Shown piece after piece: positions 63,463 to 64,000 of a DNA stretch of 64,000 nt (positions are counted from its first letter, which is position 1; each line of letters begins with the position of its first letter). Source of the stretch: Apteryx mantelli (lineage: Eukaryota > Chordata > Aves > Apterygiformes > Apterygidae); the NCBI RefSeq assembly GCF_036417845.1, contig NC_089979.1, positions 123,165,415-123,229,414 on the forward strand, written 5' to 3'. Made by a program: the position numbers and the translations under genes. The notes under the pieces were generated by a model. It did not search any database, had not been told where the DNA came from, and saw nothing but the letters and a program-made list of their open reading frames with translations.

Positions 63463-64000
63463 AATGTGCATTATAAACTGCAGGGAACAGAAGAAGCCAA
63501 CAGCAGCAGTTGAAATAGTTCTTTTGTAAGATCTATATGTGACCATTTTTAAAACAAGAAGGGAGTAACATAAGGGCCTAACCCTCTACTACTTTTATAC
63601 ATCCAAGAACTTGTTAGCTCACCTCATTTTTGAGTAGGCTTATAAACTATGGTTGTAGATGTCTGAACTGTGTTATAGTGTTCATTGTAGTGTGTTAAAG
63701 TTTCATGGAATAAGGATGCTGTAAGTACATAGGGTTAGGAGATGCAGCACTAAATAGTTTGCATCTTATTGGTTTGACAAAGCTGCCTAAGAACTCAGTA
63801 CTCTAAATGTTGTGGAAACCATTGCTAGCATGAGACCTTCAGGTTTCATTTTGGTGTTTCCTCTGCAGTAATTGAACAGTGCAGTGCTTGAACTTTGGAA
63901 TCCACTTTTCCTGCTTTTGTGTGGGGAGGGAGAGCAAAATGGATGTTTGCACTTAACTTAGCATGTGCACTGAGCTTCAGATAACAATTATTTGGCTATT

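Larger units (their letters stand above)
45520..64000 (+). other. TRIM71: TRIM71 intron 1, 5' part, runs off the right edge
   Basis: At least 18.5 kb of intron. No open segment resembles the rest of B-box 2, the coiled coil, the filamin domain or NHL repeats, so exon 2 lies beyond 64000. The first about 540 bp are still CpG island; after that the sequence is AT-richer, with stops in all frames. It carries many C/G homopolymer runs and at most one degraded SINE. No CR1 copy was recognised in this intron, in contrast to three fragments upstream. A CAG|GTAAGA donor-like site at 51698-51706 is isolated. Confidence 0.85.

Noticed and set aside
45520..64000. Transcription-coupled T-over-A strand asymmetry in intron 1
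   Set aside because: I counted six evenly spaced 60-base lines in the intron (T 115, A 82) and six upstream (T 110, A 83). The bias is the same, so the sample gives no evidence for an intron-specific effect.

Overview
This is vertebrate nuclear DNA and almost certainly from a bird. The evidence is three CR1-type LINE fragments, one of which keeps the 3' end found in bird CR1 copies (a GTTGGACTAGATGAT-like block followed by an ATTCTGTG octamer repeat). There are no mammalian Alu or L1 elements, C/G homopolymer runs are frequent, and the first coding exon is nearly saturated with G/C at third codon positions. The species cannot be named from the sequence.

One protein-coding gene is recognisable: the first coding exon of TRIM71 (LIN-41), + strand, 44662-45519. 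It encodes the 286-residue N-terminal part of this stem-cell and germline E3 ligase/RNA-binding repressor: RING finger, B-box 1 and the start of B-box 2. It ends in a consensus splice donor. No later exon (rest of B-box 2, coiled coil, filamin, NHL repeats) was found, so 45520-64000 is read as the 5' part of a large intron 1.

Layout: 1-1265, an inverted CR1 copy cut by the left edge. 1266-42500, about 41 kb of intergenic DNA with two further CR1 fragments, two recognisable ancient MIR-type SINEs, simple repeats and several GC/CpG-rich patches. The strongest patch (about 19240-19650) is a genuine-looking CpG island followed by a perfect splice donor at 19862/19863, which makes it a candidate promoter of an undescribed transcript. 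42500-46060, a large CpG island holding the TRIM71 promoter, 5' UTR, exon 1 and the start of intron 1. The proximal promoter has a CCAAT box inside an unusual cluster of three ATCGAT palindromes alternating with three TTTGCAAAAC-like sites. 46060-64000, intron without convincing exons but with many C/G homopolymer runs and one possible degraded MIR.

From general knowledge of vertebrate synteny, CNOT10 would be expected to the left and CCR4/GLB1 beyond the right edge, but none of their exons was recognised. No operon, CRISPR array, tRNA, rRNA or intact mobile element was seen, and nothing resembling a novel multi-gene system. The points most worth checking are the upstream CpG island with its splice donor, the repeated promoter motif, and a second identical splice donor 365 bp inside intron 1.
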